Shown here piece after piece: positions 7,483 to 17,086 of a stretch of 64,000 bases of DNA. This DNA comes from Flavobacterium sp. YJ01 (GTDB lineage Bacteria; Bacteroidota; Bacteroidia; Flavobacteriales; Flavobacteriaceae): assembly GCF_029320955.1 (NCBI RefSeq), contig NZ_CP119757.1, positions 2,294,001 through 2,358,000 of the forward strand. The letters are read 5' to 3'. The position numbers were made by a program, and so were the translations under genes. Positions within the stretch are counted from its first letter, which is position 1; every line of letters begins with the position of its first letter. Below the pieces are notes generated by a model that was given only the letters and a program-made list of their open reading frames with translations, searched no databases and was not told where the DNA came from.

Positions 7483-10242
7483 ATGCAAAAAAGTAAATCC
7501 AAATCAATCGTATTTAAAATTGCGAAGTATTTCGGAATCACTTTCGCTGTTCTTTTAGGATTGCTGTTTTTAACGCCAATAATTTTTGAAGACCAGATTA
7601 AAGAACAAATTAAGAAAACAGCTAACGAAAGGCTAAGCGCAGAGCTCAATTATTCTGATGTTTCCGTTTCTTTTTTTCGCCATTTTCCTTCACTGACCTT
7701 GACATTAGACAATTTAAGTCTTAATGGATCAGCTCCGTATAAAAACGAAAAATTTATTACGGCAAAAGAGGTTTCTTTTGGAATAAATGTAGCGAGTTTA
7801 ATCTTTAGCAAATCGGTAAAAATCGATCAGATTTATTTGTCTGATTCTTTCATCAATGTAAAAGTAAATCCGAATGGAGAGGCTAACTATAACATTTACA
7901 AATCGCAGGAACAAGCTTCTAAATCGAAAGACAGCAGTGACACCGCTTTAAAACTAGAGCGAATTGAGATTTTAAACAGTAAAATTATTTATGACGATAA
8001 GTCGACAAAAGTGCATTTTGATGCTTTTGGATTCAATTATTTAGGAAAAGGAGATTTAAACAAAGCCGTTTTCGATTTATATTCAAAAGCTAAAATCGAG
8101 AAATTAAATATTGTTTACGAAGATGAACCATATTTAATGAACAAAAAGATTGACGCCGATTTGATTACAAAAGTAAATATCAACTCGCTTTCGTTCTTTT
8201 TCCAACAGAATAACTTAAAAATTAATCAGCTTTTAGTCGATTTTAAAGGAAAATTTGACATCTTGAAAGATGGCTACAATATGGATTTTGTGATCAAATC
8301 GGACAACAGCAAGCTGTACGACGTTTTTACTGCTTTTCCACCGAAATACATTACTTGGCTTGCTCAAACTGAATTAAAAGGAAATACCAATCTTCTTTTT
8401 ACTTTGAAAGGAAAATATATTACGTCACAAAATATAGCGCCAGACTTGAATTTAGATGTAAAAATAAACGATGGTTTTGTCAATTATAACAAAAGTGCAT
8501 TTCCTGTTTCTAACTTAAATTTAGACATTAAAACTAAAGTTCCGTCTCTAAATCCAGATTTAGTGATGGTTGACGCTAAAAATTTATCATTAAACATTAA
8601 TCAAGATTATTTGAAATCGAAGTTTATTGTTGAAGGTGTAAACACTCCTAATATTAATGGTGATTTTAAAGCTAAAATTGATCTTGAAAAATTAATTAAT
8701 GCTCTTGGAATTCCAGACATAAAGCTGAAAGGAAATTTAGTTAGCGATATAAAAACCAACGGAGTATTTGACCAAAAAAACAAACGTTTTCCTGTAACGA
8801 ATGGCACAATCAATTTGGAAAATGGTTATTTGAAAACGCCGTATTATCCAAATCCGATTACCAATATTACTATCAAATCTAAAATTGAAAATCAAAAAGG
8901 AACTTTTCAGGATTTGAAAGTAAATCTAAAACCAACTCAATTTACTTTTGAAGGAAAACCGGTTTTTGTTGAAGCTGATCTTAGCAATTTTGACGATTTA
9001 ACTTATGATGTAAAGGCAAAAGGCGAATTAGACGTCAACAAAATCTATAAAGTATTCTCTCAAAAAGGACTGGATTTAGATGGTTTCGTAAAAGCAGATT
9101 TGGTTTTGAAAGGGAAACAAAGCGATGCTGAAAAAGGAAATTACGGCAAATTGCACAATAAAGGAACTCTTGAATTGAGAAATATCGGAATTGCTTCGGA
9201 ATTTCTTCCAAAGAAGTTTGTGATTAAAGAAGGGATTTTCAAAATCAATCAAGATAAAATGTCGTTCAATAATTTCTTGGCAGCTTACGGGCAATCTGAT
9301 TTTAGAATGAATGGCTATCTTCAAAATGTCATTAATTATGTAACGACAAATACAGGCGTTTTAAGAGGTTCTTTTAAAGTGACTTCAAGATATATTAATA
9401 TCGACGAATTCATGTCTAATGCACCTGAAAGCACACCTGTAACGCAAACTCAAAATCCAACTCCTAAAAAAGAAACAGAAACAAACGAAACTGGCGTTAT
9501 CGTAATTCCAACAAACTTAGATTTACAATTGCTAGCAAATGCACAAAAAGTCAATTTTGACAAACTGACTTTAAACAGCGCTGTTGGAAATCTAAAAATG
9601 AACAAAGGAAAACTAACGATGCAAAATACAGGTTTCGATTTAATTGGATGCAAAGTTGACATGAATGCCAATTATCAAGCTGTAACAACTAAAAAAGCCA
9701 ATTTTGACTATGCTATAAAAGCTTCTGATTTTGATATTAAAAGAGCTTACAATGAAATTGAAGTTTTCAGAAAAATGGCAAGTGCAGCAGAAAAAGCTCA
9801 AGGAATTGTTTCTTTAGATTATAAACTGAAAGGACGCTTAAACTCGAAAATGGAACCCGTTTATCCTTCACTTGTGGGAGGAGGAACACTTTCTGTAAAA
9901 GATGTAAAAGTTCGAGGACTAAAAATGTTTAATGCCGTAAGCAAACAAACGAGTTCTGAAAAAATGAAAAATCCAGATCTTTCTAAAGTAGATATTAAAA
10001 CTACCGTTAAAAACAATATCATCACTGTAGACCGTTTTAAATTTAAATTTGCTGGCTTTAGACCAAGAATTGAAGGAACAACAAGCTTAGACGGAAAACT
10101 GAACTTAAAAATGCGTTTAGGACTTCCTCCTTTTGGTCTTTTCGGAATTCCGTTAACTGTTACTGGAACTCAGGATAATCCTAAAGTAAAAGTTGGACGC
10201 AAGACTGAGGATTTGAAAGAAACTGAAGATACTGACGAATAA
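7483..10242 (+). CDS. AsmA family protein
   Basis: 919-residue envelope protein with one N-terminal membrane anchor (about 13-33) and a long beta-rich periplasmic part. The start FFRHFPSLTLTLDNLSLNG and the C-terminal AsmA-like region (PPFGLFGIPLTVTGT) are typical. AsmA-like proteins resemble bridge-like lipid transfer proteins and are linked to phospholipid delivery to the outer membrane; that role is inferred from the family. A Thr/Pro/Glu-rich linker lies near 645-675. The gene ends before a palindrome that may serve as terminator. Confidence 0.85.
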   Translation: MQKSKSKSIVFKIAKYFGITFAVLLGLLFLTPIIFEDQIKEQIKKTANERLSAELNYSDVSVSFFRHFPSLTLTLDNLSLNGSAPYKNEKFITAKEVSFGINVASLIFSKSVKIDQIYLSDSFINVKVNPNGEANYNIYKSQEQASKSKDSSDTALKLERIEILNSKIIYDDKSTKVHFDAFGFNYLGKGDLNKAVFDLYSKAKIEKLNIVYEDEPYLMNKKIDADLITKVNINSLSFFFQQNNLKINQLLVDFKGKFDILKDGYNMDFVIKSDNSKLYDVFTAFPPKYITWLAQTELKGNTNLLFTLKGKYITSQNIAPDLNLDVKINDGFVNYNKSAFPVSNLNLDIKTKVPSLNPDLVMVDAKNLSLNINQDYLKSKFIVEGVNTPNINGDFKAKIDLEKLINALGIPDIKLKGNLVSDIKTNGVFDQKNKRFPVTNGTINLENGYLKTPYYPNPITNITIKSKIENQKGTFQDLKVNLKPTQFTFEGKPVFVEADLSNFDDLTYDVKAKGELDVNKIYKVFSQKGLDLDGFVKADLVLKGKQSDAEKGNYGKLHNKGTLELRNIGIASEFLPKKFVIKEGIFKINQDKMSFNNFLAAYGQSDFRMNGYLQNVINYVTTNTGVLRGSFKVTSRYINIDEFMSNAPESTPVTQTQNPTPKKETETNETGVIVIPTNLDLQLLANAQKVNFDKLTLNSAVGNLKMNKGKLTMQNTGFDLIGCKVDMNANYQAVTTKKANFDYAIKASDFDIKRAYNEIEVFRKMASAAEKAQGIVSLDYKLKGRLNSKMEPVYPSLVGGGTLSVKDVKVRGLKMFNAVSKQTSSEKMKNPDLSKVDIKTTVKNNIITVDRFKFKFAGFRPRIEGTTSLDGKLNLKMRLGLPPFGLFGIPLTVTGTQDNPKVKVGRKTEDLKETEDTDE

Positions 10243-10302
10243 GATTCCAAATTAAAAATTCCAAATTCCAATTCTTATCAGCTTAGAATAAATCTTATAG
10301 AC

Positions 10303-10340
10303 CTTTGTCAAAGTTTAAAACTTTGACAAAGGTTTTTTTT
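10303..10340 (+). terminator. Palindrome B copy 2 acting as terminator of AsmA gene
   Basis: 29-nt palindrome with 14-bp arms, 60 bp after the AsmA stop, followed by eight T. It is the same palindrome as at 3543, 14998 and 47973. Confidence 0.75.
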
Positions 10341-10518
10341 CACAATCTTGTCATTGCTAGGAACAAAGCAACCGCACTAACAATGATCCATAATTGATTT
10401 AGCACGTGAGATTGCTTCGTCCCTCGCAATGACCAATCTTTGTAGAGCTACTTGCGAAGATCCCTCGTTCATCAGGATGACAAGATTGTGGTTAATTAAT
10501 CTTAAAATAATAAAAAAC

Positions 10519-10551
10519 AAAAAACCCGATCATTTCTGAACGGGTTTTTTA
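10519..10551 (-). terminator. Terminator of rplU-rpmA
   Basis: AAAAACCCG...CGGGTTTTT stem with A and T runs on both sides, 21 bp past the rpmA stop. Symmetrical, so it can act in both directions. Confidence 0.8.
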
Positions 10552-10571
10552 TAAAAAGTAATCTTAAATTA

Positions 10572-10832
10572 TTAAGCCTCGAAAGGAATAATAGATACAT
10601 AAGATTTGTTATCTCTTTTCTTTTGGAACTTAACAACTCCAGCTACTCTTGCGTGTAGTGTGTGATCTTTACTAATGTAAACGTTTTCACCTGGATTGTG
10701 TTTTGAACCTCTTTGTCTAACGATGATGTTCCCAGCAATAGCAGCTTGTCCACCATAAATCTTAACGCCTAGACGTTTTGATTCTGATTCTCTACCATTC
10801 TTCGAACTACCGACACCTTTCTTGTGAGCCAT
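10572..10832 (-). CDS. rpmA: 50S ribosomal protein L27
   Basis: 86-residue ribosomal protein at the peptidyl transferase region of the large subunit. It starts [16 protein letters not shown] with the usual Gly/Lys-rich tail that reaches toward the P-site tRNA, followed by the conserved NIIVRQRG and HTLHARVAG segments. It follows rplU by 24 bp in the conserved L21-L27 operon. There is no sign of the cleaved N-terminal extension known from Firmicutes. Confidence 0.97.
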
Positions 10833-10856
10833 GACGTATGAGTTTAAATATTGTTA

Positions 10857-11294
10857 TTATTCTTTAGTAGCTTCTTTCTTTGCTTTTGGAGCTGCTTTTT
10901 TAGCTTTAGGAGCTTCTACTTCTTCAGTAGCTGCTTCTTCTGCTACAACCGCTTTTTTAGCTGCTGCTTTTTTAGTTCCTCCTGCTGCAGTAATACCTTC
11001 AATTACAATTTGTGTAAGATATTGTCTGTGACCATTTCTTTTTTTGTATCCTTTTCTTCTTTTCTTTTTGAAAACGATAACTTTATCACCTTTTAAGTGT
11101 TGTAACACTTTAGCTTCTACCGAAGCACCTTCTATAGCTGGGGCGCCTAAAGTTACATTTCCGTTATCATCTAATAAAAGAACTTTGTCAAAAGAAACTT
11201 TTGAACCTTCTTCATTAGCTAAACGGTGAACATAAACCTTTAAGTCTTTGCTTACTTTAAATTGTTGCCCTGCTATCTCTACGATTGCATACAT
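10857..11294 (-). CDS. rplU: 50S ribosomal protein L21 with Lys/Ala-rich tail
   Basis: 145 residues. The first ~105 are the L21 core (MYAIVEIAGQQFKV, then GHRQYLT near 90-100). The last ~40 are a low-complexity Ala/Lys/Glu tail absent from the E. coli protein but common in Bacteroidota. L21 binds 23S rRNA in the large subunit. It is the first gene of the rplU-rpmA operon, with a well-matched promoter at 11325-11354. Confidence 0.96.
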   Translation of the reverse strand: MYAIVEIAGQQFKVSKDLKVYVHRLANEEGSKVSFDKVLLLDDNGNVTLGAPAIEGASVEAKVLQHLKGDKVIVFKKKRRKGYKKRNGHRQYLTQIVIEGITAAGGTKKAAAKKAVVAEEAATEEVEAPKAKKAAPKAKKEATKE

Positions 11295-11324
11295 ACCAAA
11301 TTGATTTATTGATTTTTAAGGTTG

Positions 11325-11354
11325 CAAATATACAACTAAAAATTTACTATGCAA
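11325..11354 (-). promoter_or_regulatory. Promoter of rplU-rpmA
   Basis: On the minus strand TTG (11354-11352), 19 bp, then TATATTTG (11332-11325). This matches the Flavobacterium TTG-N17..23-TAnnTTTG consensus, about 30 bp before the rplU start. Confidence 0.75.
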
Positions 11355-11568
11355 TCCTTAAAAGCAAAAATATTTGATTCGCAAAAAACACTGTATATCA
11401 AGCACTTTTAGAGTCAAAATTCATTTTATTTAAAGTAAAATATTGTTAAAATACCATCTAATTGCAAACAAAACTGCAATTGATAATTAAAAAAAACTAT
11501 TTTTGATGTAACTAAAATCAACTCTGGTCTACCTACTCTTTGTTTGATATATAAATTTATTAATCTTT

Positions 11569-12891
11569 ATGAAAAAATCAATAATGATGTTAAGTGCTGC
11601 ATTAATGCTTGGCGGAGTTGCTCATGCTCAAAAAGTAGCTTTTGAAGAATACAATTTAGATAACGGCCTGCATGTCATTCTGCACAATGATCCTTCTGCT
11701 CCAGTTGTTATTACATCTGTAATGTACCATGTTGGTTCAAAAGACGAACGTCCTGACAGAACTGGATTTGCTCACTTTTTTGAGCATCTATTGTTCGAAG
11801 GAACTCAAAACATCAAACGCGGAGAATGGATGAAAATTGTTACGGCTAATGGAGGAGTAAATAATGCCAACACTTCTGATGACAGAACATATTATTACGA
11901 AGTTTTTCCTTCTAACAGCCTAGAACTTGGTTTATGGATGGAATCTGAAAGATTAATGCATCCTATTATTAATAAAATTGGTGTTGACACTCAAAACGAA
12001 GTTGTTAAGGAAGAAAAAAGAATGCGTTACGACAATCAGCCGTACGGAAATATTCTTTCGGAGGTTAAGAAAAATATGTTCAAAAATCATCCTTACAGAT
12101 GGACCACAATTGGTTCAATGAAAGATTTGGATGCTGCAACTTTAGAAGAATTTCAAGCTTTCAATAAAAAATTCTATACTCCAAACAATGCTGTCTTAGT
12201 TGTTGCAGGAGATTTCGAAAAAACCAAAACCAAAGAATGGATTCAGAAATACTTCGGACCAATTCCAAGAGGCGAAGAAGTTAAAAAACAAACTTTTACC
12301 GAAGAACCAATCACGCAGACGATTAAAGCAACTTACGAAGATCCGAACATTCAGATTCCGATGGTTGTTGCTTCGTACAGAACGCCTTCTATGAAAACTA
12401 GAGATGCGAGGGTTTTAGATTTGATTTCTTCTTATTTAAGTGACGGAAAAAGCTCTAAACTTTATAAAAAGATTGTTGACGACAAAAAAATGGCATTGCA
12501 AATCGGCGCTGTAGGTTTTAGTCAAGAAGATTACGGAACCTACATATTATATGGTTTACCAATGGCGCCAAAAACCACTACCGATATTTTAAAGGAAATG
12601 GACGAAGAAATTGTAAAAATTCAAACCGATTTAATTTCTGAGAAAGACTACGAAAAACTACAAAACAAATTCGATAATAATTATGTGAATGCAAATTCAA
12701 GCGTAGAAGGAATTGCTGAAAATCTTGCTTCTTATTATTTACTTTACGGCGATGTTAACTTAATCAATACTGAGATAGATATTTATCATTCTATTACGAG
12801 AGAAGAAATTAGAGAAGTTGCCAAGAAATATTTAAATCCGAATCAACGCTTAATTTTAGATTACATTCCTACGCCTAAATCTCAAAACTAA
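11569..12891 (+). CDS. M16 zinc peptidase, active subunit
   Basis: 440-residue pitrilysin-family peptidase with a signal peptide ending near VAHA-QK (20/21). The inverted zinc motif HxxEH is HFFEH at 69-73, and the third ligand is Glu148/149 in VVKEEKR. These enzymes degrade peptides and work as paired half-barrels. The next gene, 12 bp downstream, encodes a homologue without the zinc motif, so the two likely form a heterodimer in the periplasm. A TATTTTTG -7-like element lies at 11498-11505. Confidence 0.92.
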   Translation: MKKSIMMLSAALMLGGVAHAQKVAFEEYNLDNGLHVILHNDPSAPVVITSVMYHVGSKDERPDRTGFAHFFEHLLFEGTQNIKRGEWMKIVTANGGVNNANTSDDRTYYYEVFPSNSLELGLWMESERLMHPIINKIGVDTQNEVVKEEKRMRYDNQPYGNILSEVKKNMFKNHPYRWTTIGSMKDLDAATLEEFQAFNKKFYTPNNAVLVVAGDFEKTKTKEWIQKYFGPIPRGEEVKKQTFTEEPITQTIKATYEDPNIQIPMVVASYRTPSMKTRDARVLDLISSYLSDGKSSKLYKKIVDDKKMALQIGAVGFSQEDYGTYILYGLPMAPKTTTDILKEMDEEIVKIQTDLISEKDYEKLQNKFDNNYVNANSSVEGIAENLASYYLLYGDVNLINTEIDIYHSITREEIREVAKKYLNPNQRLILDYIPTPKSQN

Positions 12892-12903
12892 GAATATCGA
12901 ATC

Positions 12904-14952
12904 ATGAAAACAATATATACTTTTTTAATCCTTTTATTCGTAACTGGTATCATGCAAGCACAAGATCGTCCACAACCCAAACCAGGAAACGCCCCAGTAG
13001 TCAACATCAAAAAACCGCAGACTTTTGTTTTATCAAACGGAATGAAGGTTTTAGTTGTTGAAAACCATAAATTACCTAGAGTAAGTTTTACACTTACTTT
13101 AGACAATGCGCCATTTACCGAGGGCAATAAAAAAGGTGTTGACGAATTAACAAGCAGCCTAATCGGAAACGGAAGCAAAAAAACAACCAAAGAAGCTTTT
13201 AATGAAGAAATTGATTTCTACGGAGCTAACATCAACTTTACTTCGCAAGGCGCCTATGCAAGTGCATTATCAAAATATTCTGGACGTGTTCTAGAACTTT
13301 TAGCTGAAGGCGCTTTGCAACCAAATTTTACTCAAATTGAATTTGACAAAGAGAAAGCAAAACTTTTAGAAGGCCTTAAAGCCGATGAAAAAAGCGTTCC
13401 AGCTATCTCAAACAGAGTCGTAGATGTTTTAGCGTTTGGAAAAAACCATCCAACGGGAGAATATCTTTCGGAAGAAACTGTGAAAAATGTAACATTAGAA
13501 GACGTTCAAAACAATTACAAAACGTATTTTGTTCCAGAAAATGCTTATTTAGTAGTTATTGGCGATGTTAAGTTTAAGGAAGTAAAAAACGCTGTTGAAA
13601 AATTATTCAACGGATGGAAAAAACAAGTTGCTCCAAAAAATAGCTATCCTGATCCGACAAATGTTTCTAATTTACAAATTGATTTTGTAGATGTTCCAAA
13701 TGCGGTTCAATCTGAAATTTCGTTAGTAAATACGGTTAATTTAAAAATGAGCGATCCGGATTTTTTTCCTGCCGTAATTGCAAACCAGATTTTGGGTGGA
13801 GATTTCAATAGTTACTTAAACATGAATTTACGCGAGCAGCACGCTTGGACTTATGGCGCAAACTCAAGCATTGGAAGCGGAAAATATGTAACAAAATTTA
13901 AGGCTTCTTCTGCAGTACGAAATAGCGTTACAGACAGCGCTGTTGTTCAATTTATAAAAGAAATCAAGCGCATTAGAACAGAAAGAGTTGATCCTGAAGT
14001 TTTACGAAATGTAAAAGCGGGTTATATCGGAAGATTTGTAATGCAGGTTGAAAAACCACAAGCTGTTGCACGTTATGCTTTAAATATTGAAACGGAAAAA
14101 CTTCCAGCTGATTTCTACGAAAAATATATCCAAACAATCAACAATGTAACAGCTGACGATATCTATCGTGTTGCAAACAAATATTTCCTTTTGGACAATA
14201 TGAGAATTGTAGTTGTCGGAAAAGGTTCTGATGTGATTTCTAGTTTAGAAAAATTGAATATTCCGATTTCTTATTTCGACAAATTCGGAAATCCGGTTGA
14301 AAAACCTTCAACAAAAAAAGAAGCTCCAAAAGACATTACTGCAAAAACAGTTTTCGAAAATTACATCAAAGCAATTGGTGGAGAAAAAGCGGTTACTGCC
14401 GTTAAAACACTTTACATGGAAGGTTCAACAACTATTCCGCAAGCTCCCACTCCATTGACTTTTACATCTAAATTAGATTCAAAAGGCAAAATGATGGTTT
14501 CTCTTTCTATGGGAACTATGAATTTAATGAAGCAGGTTGTTAATGAAAAAGGCGCATACGTTGAACAACAAGGACAAAGAAAAAACCTTGAAGGCGCTGA
14601 TTTAGCCGAAATGAAAGCCAATGCCGCTCCTTTTGAAGAATTACAGCTCGTTAAAAGAACTGATTTGAAAGTAGAAGGAATTGAACCAATCAACGGAAGC
14701 GATGCGTATGTAATTAAAGATGGTAAAACCACTTATTATTACGACGTTAAATCTGGTTTAAAAACAGCAGAATCTAAAGTTCGCGAACAAGGCGGAAAAT
14801 CGGCTACACAAATCACTAATTTCAATGATTATAAAGAAGTTAAAGGCATTAAAGTCCCTTTTAATTTAATTCAGAATGTTGGTTTTGAATTAGATATTAA
14901 AATGTCTGATGTCAAGATAAATGAAGGAGTTACTGAGAAAGATTTTCTTTAA
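12904..14952 (+). CDS. M16 peptidase-like inactive partner with C-terminal extension
   Basis: 682 residues, signal peptide ending near MQA-QD. The N-terminal M16 fold lacks HxxEH: at the equivalent place it reads DELTSSLIGNG. The C-terminal M16 half keeps the R/Y pair (LREQHAWTYG, about 310) that completes the active site of the partner. Residues about 475-682 are an additional domain with repeated beta strands resembling lipoprotein-sorting or DUF4292-type domains. Together with the upstream active subunit this matches the known two-gene M16B arrangement; the extra domain's job is unknown. Confidence 0.88.
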   Translation: MKTIYTFLILLFVTGIMQAQDRPQPKPGNAPVVNIKKPQTFVLSNGMKVLVVENHKLPRVSFTLTLDNAPFTEGNKKGVDELTSSLIGNGSKKTTKEAFNEEIDFYGANINFTSQGAYASALSKYSGRVLELLAEGALQPNFTQIEFDKEKAKLLEGLKADEKSVPAISNRVVDVLAFGKNHPTGEYLSEETVKNVTLEDVQNNYKTYFVPENAYLVVIGDVKFKEVKNAVEKLFNGWKKQVAPKNSYPDPTNVSNLQIDFVDVPNAVQSEISLVNTVNLKMSDPDFFPAVIANQILGGDFNSYLNMNLREQHAWTYGANSSIGSGKYVTKFKASSAVRNSVTDSAVVQFIKEIKRIRTERVDPEVLRNVKAGYIGRFVMQVEKPQAVARYALNIETEKLPADFYEKYIQTINNVTADDIYRVANKYFLLDNMRIVVVGKGSDVISSLEKLNIPISYFDKFGNPVEKPSTKKEAPKDITAKTVFENYIKAIGGEKAVTAVKTLYMEGSTTIPQAPTPLTFTSKLDSKGKMMVSLSMGTMNLMKQVVNEKGAYVEQQGQRKNLEGADLAEMKANAAPFEELQLVKRTDLKVEGIEPINGSDAYVIKDGKTTYYYDVKSGLKTAESKVREQGGKSATQITNFNDYKEVKGIKVPFNLIQNVGFELDIKMSDVKINEGVTEKDFL

Positions 14953-14997
14953 AAGATGCTAAGATTCTGAGATACTAAGCTTCTAAGATTTTAAGAG

Positions 14998-15034
14998 CTT
15001 TGTCAAAGTTTAAAACTTTGACAAAGCTTTTTTT
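14998..15034 (+). terminator. Palindrome B copy 3, terminator of M16 pair
   Basis: Same 29-nt palindrome (14998-15026) followed by TTTTTTT, 46 bp past the stop. The preceding 45 bp are 'ctaag' short-period repeat. Confidence 0.75.
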
Positions 15035-15043
15035 ATACATTAA

Positions 15044-15116
15044 GTTTTGTCAGACTGAACGAAGTCTAAGTCCCGTTCCAATTAGCGCGCCCTTCGACTT
15101 CACTCAGGGTGACATG
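15044..15116. repeat. Imperfect TGTCA-ended inverted repeat
   Basis: GTCAGACTGAACGAAGTC faces GACTTCACTCAGGGTGACA. Related to the element at 22443-22513, with the same AACGAAGTC/CGACTTC core. Confidence 0.6.
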
Positions 15117-15128
15117 TATTTTTAGATT

Positions 15129-16004
15129 TTACTTCTTCGCCGACAAATAAACCCCAATCAAAATAATAAAAGCGCCTAGAGATTGAATTGGCGTTAGCAT
15201 TTCATTATCTAAAAGTCCCCAAAAGAAAGCTACAATTGGAATTAAGTACGTTACAGAAGTTGCAAATACAGGAGAAGACATTTGAATTAATTTAAAGAAA
15301 ACAACATTTGCAATTCCCGTTCCTAAAACCCCTAAAATCATTACAAATAAAATAGAATGCTGCGTTTCTTCAGAATGAAAGGTCTGACTAATATCTGTTG
15401 TACTTAAAATAATTAGAGCAGGCAAAAACAAAACCGCAAAATTTCCTGTCGTAATGCTAAGCGAGTTTAGATCGTGTAAATACTTTTTAATCAAATTTAC
15501 ATTGATTGCATAACTCAGCGTTGCAATTACAACCAAAAGAACATATACATAATTTTGACTTCCCGAAGTAGAATCTCCACTCAAAACCAAAATCAAACAT
15601 CCAATCAAGCCAATAAAAACACCCAAGACTTGACGTTTTTGAAATTGAATTCCGAAAGCTACAATTCCTAAAACCAATGTATTTAAAGGCGTAAGCGAAT
15701 TTAAAATTGCTACAATTGAGCTATTGACCTTCGTTTCGGCAATAGCAAAAAGATAAGCTGGCATAAAAGTCCCAAAGACAGAAGTTATGGCGACATACTT
15801 CCATTGGCGACGGGAAATTTTCTTTAAGCTATTAAAACCTACAATCAATAAAAACAGCGCTGCAAAAATAATTCGGAAAGATCCGACCTGAATAGCAGTT
15901 AAGCCAACCAATCCTTTTTTTATCAGAATAAAAGAACTTCCCCAAATAAGAGAAAGAATCGTTAGGTAAATCCACTTTAACTGTTTTGTTTCCATAAATT
16001 GCAT
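15129..16004 (-). CDS. EamA/DMT family transporter
   Basis: 291-residue inner-membrane protein of the drug/metabolite transporter superfamily with about ten hydrophobic helices in two EamA repeats (about 5-140 and 150-290). The first repeat starts with the typical LIWGSSFILIKKGL. Members export amino acids, metabolites or drugs; the substrate cannot be read. Both ATG 16004 and ATG 15995 are possible starts. The metal-domain lipoprotein gene is divergent, 90 bp away. Confidence 0.88.
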   Translation of the reverse strand: MQFMETKQLKWIYLTILSLIWGSSFILIKKGLVGLTAIQVGSFRIIFAALFLLIVGFNSLKKISRRQWKYVAITSVFGTFMPAYLFAIAETKVNSSIVAILNSLTPLNTLVLGIVAFGIQFQKRQVLGVFIGLIGCLILVLSGDSTSGSQNYVYVLLVVIATLSYAINVNLIKKYLHDLNSLSITTGNFAVLFLPALIILSTTDISQTFHSEETQHSILFVMILGVLGTGIANVVFFKLIQMSSPVFATSVTYLIPIVAFFWGLLDNEMLTPIQSLGAFIILIGVYLSAKK

Positions 16005-16094
16005 TTTACTGCAAATTTGTAATTATTTTACGAACTGACCGCTCTCTTTTTACTAATTTTGCAAGAAAGAAATCGCAATTTAAATTTATATATA

Positions 16095-16472
16095 ATGAAA
16101 ATTTCAAAAATCTTAATCGCTGCCACAATCGCTGGTTTAGTATTTGTTAGCTGCAAAAAAGAAGAAGACAAAAGCCTTCAAGTTGTAAATGCAGAAAAAA
16201 GCGCTCCAAAAGAACACAAACCAATCGCGGCTGAAAACCTTCAAACAGCAAGTTTCACAATCGACGGAATGACTTGTGCTGTTGGATGCGCCAAAACAAT
16301 CGAAGAAGAATTAGCAAATCTTGACGGAGTTGAAAAAGCTGCTGTTGATTTTGATAAAAAAACAGCAACAATAAGTTTTGACAAAACCATCCAAAACCCA
16401 GAATCTTTAACAAAAGTGGTTCAGGAAACGGGAGATGGAAAAACATATAAAGTTTCGAATTTTAAGTCTTAA
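16095..16472 (+). CDS. Heavy-metal-associated domain lipoprotein with CxxxC motif
   Basis: 125 residues from ATG 16095 (MKISKI), which gives a clean lipoprotein signal with lipobox VFVSC (Cys20). The open frame to 16059 adds a non-signal-like extension. Residues 52-122 are an HMA ferredoxin-like domain. The metal loop reads MTCAVGCA (Cys61, Cys65), one residue longer than the canonical CxxC. It probably binds copper or another soft metal in the periplasm; the altered loop may change specificity. A TAATTTTG -7-like element is at 16054-16061. Confidence 0.85.
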   Translation: MKISKILIAATIAGLVFVSCKKEEDKSLQVVNAEKSAPKEHKPIAAENLQTASFTIDGMTCAVGCAKTIEEELANLDGVEKAAVDFDKKTATISFDKTIQNPESLTKVVQETGDGKTYKVSNFKS

Positions 16473-16481
16473 CTTGAGATT

Positions 16482-16524
16482 AAACAATAAAAAAGGATTC
16501 AATTTGAATCCTTTTTTATTGTTT
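16482..16524. terminator. Bidirectional terminator, 19-bp perfect stem
   Basis: 16482-16500 and 16506-16524 are perfect reverse complements with a 5-nt loop and AT-rich outer arms. It separates the HMA gene from convergent gldD and reaches the gldD stop. Confidence 0.9.
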
Positions 16525-17085
16525 TTATTTCCATTTCAATGTTTCCATCAAACGCTGCATATCATTTTTAACATAACTCGCCGCTGGCATAATTGAGTCA
16601 AAATTTGGTTTTGCATAAAAGTATACAGAACCAATTAAAAAGTGTTTTGTGCTGTCTGTAACGTAAAACTGAGAGTTTGTTGCTGCATTTCCGTCAACTT
16701 GGTAAAACATTCCGTAAACCTTTTTTTGTGGATTTAAATACGGTTGTTCCAAGATGTCATCAGCTTTAATAACGTGCTCATAAGTTAGTTTTTGAGCATC
16801 TCGAAGCAATTTATCAATATTGCCATTTACAGGTTTATACGTCAAATAAATTGTCGCTTTCATTTTAGGATAATTTATTGCAAAACCGCATTCTTTTTCT
16901 CCTTTAATTATTGCTGCTTCATTCATTTCGAAAGCAAAAGGACAATTGTTTTCAAAATTCACATATTTTGCTTCTGGGTAATCTAAACGAAGATAACTTG
17001 CCGGTTTTGGCAAAACATCGTTTTTACAGCTTATAACTGTTAGCGCAAGCAAAATTGCAGTTATTGAAAGTATTCTGTTTAACAT
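16525..17085 (-). CDS. gldD: Gliding motility lipoprotein GldD
   Basis: 186-residue lipoprotein (lipobox VISC, Cys20) needed for Flavobacterium gliding, which is coupled to the type IX secretion system. I recognise it from the ASYLRLDYPEAKY and NCPFAFE segments and from the gene order, which is that described for F. johnsoniae (gldE directly upstream). It starts one base after the gldE stop and is the last gene of the mutY-ssb-gldE-gldD operon. Its biochemical function is not established. Confidence 0.93.
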   Translation of the reverse strand: MLNRILSITAILLALTVISCKNDVLPKPASYLRLDYPEAKYVNFENNCPFAFEMNEAAIIKGEKECGFAINYPKMKATIYLTYKPVNGNIDKLLRDAQKLTYEHVIKADDILEQPYLNPQKKVYGMFYQVDGNAATNSQFYVTDSTKHFLIGSVYFYAKPNFDSIMPAASYVKNDMQRLMETLKWK

Positions 17086-17086
17086 T

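Larger units (their letters stand above)
10243..10571. other. 329-bp repeat-bearing intergenic region
   Basis: Contains palindrome B copy 2 (10303-10331), a composite repeat at 10347-10492 with facing TCATTGCTAGGAAC and CGCAATGA blocks, and the shared terminator at 10519-10551. No gene seen. Confidence 0.8.
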
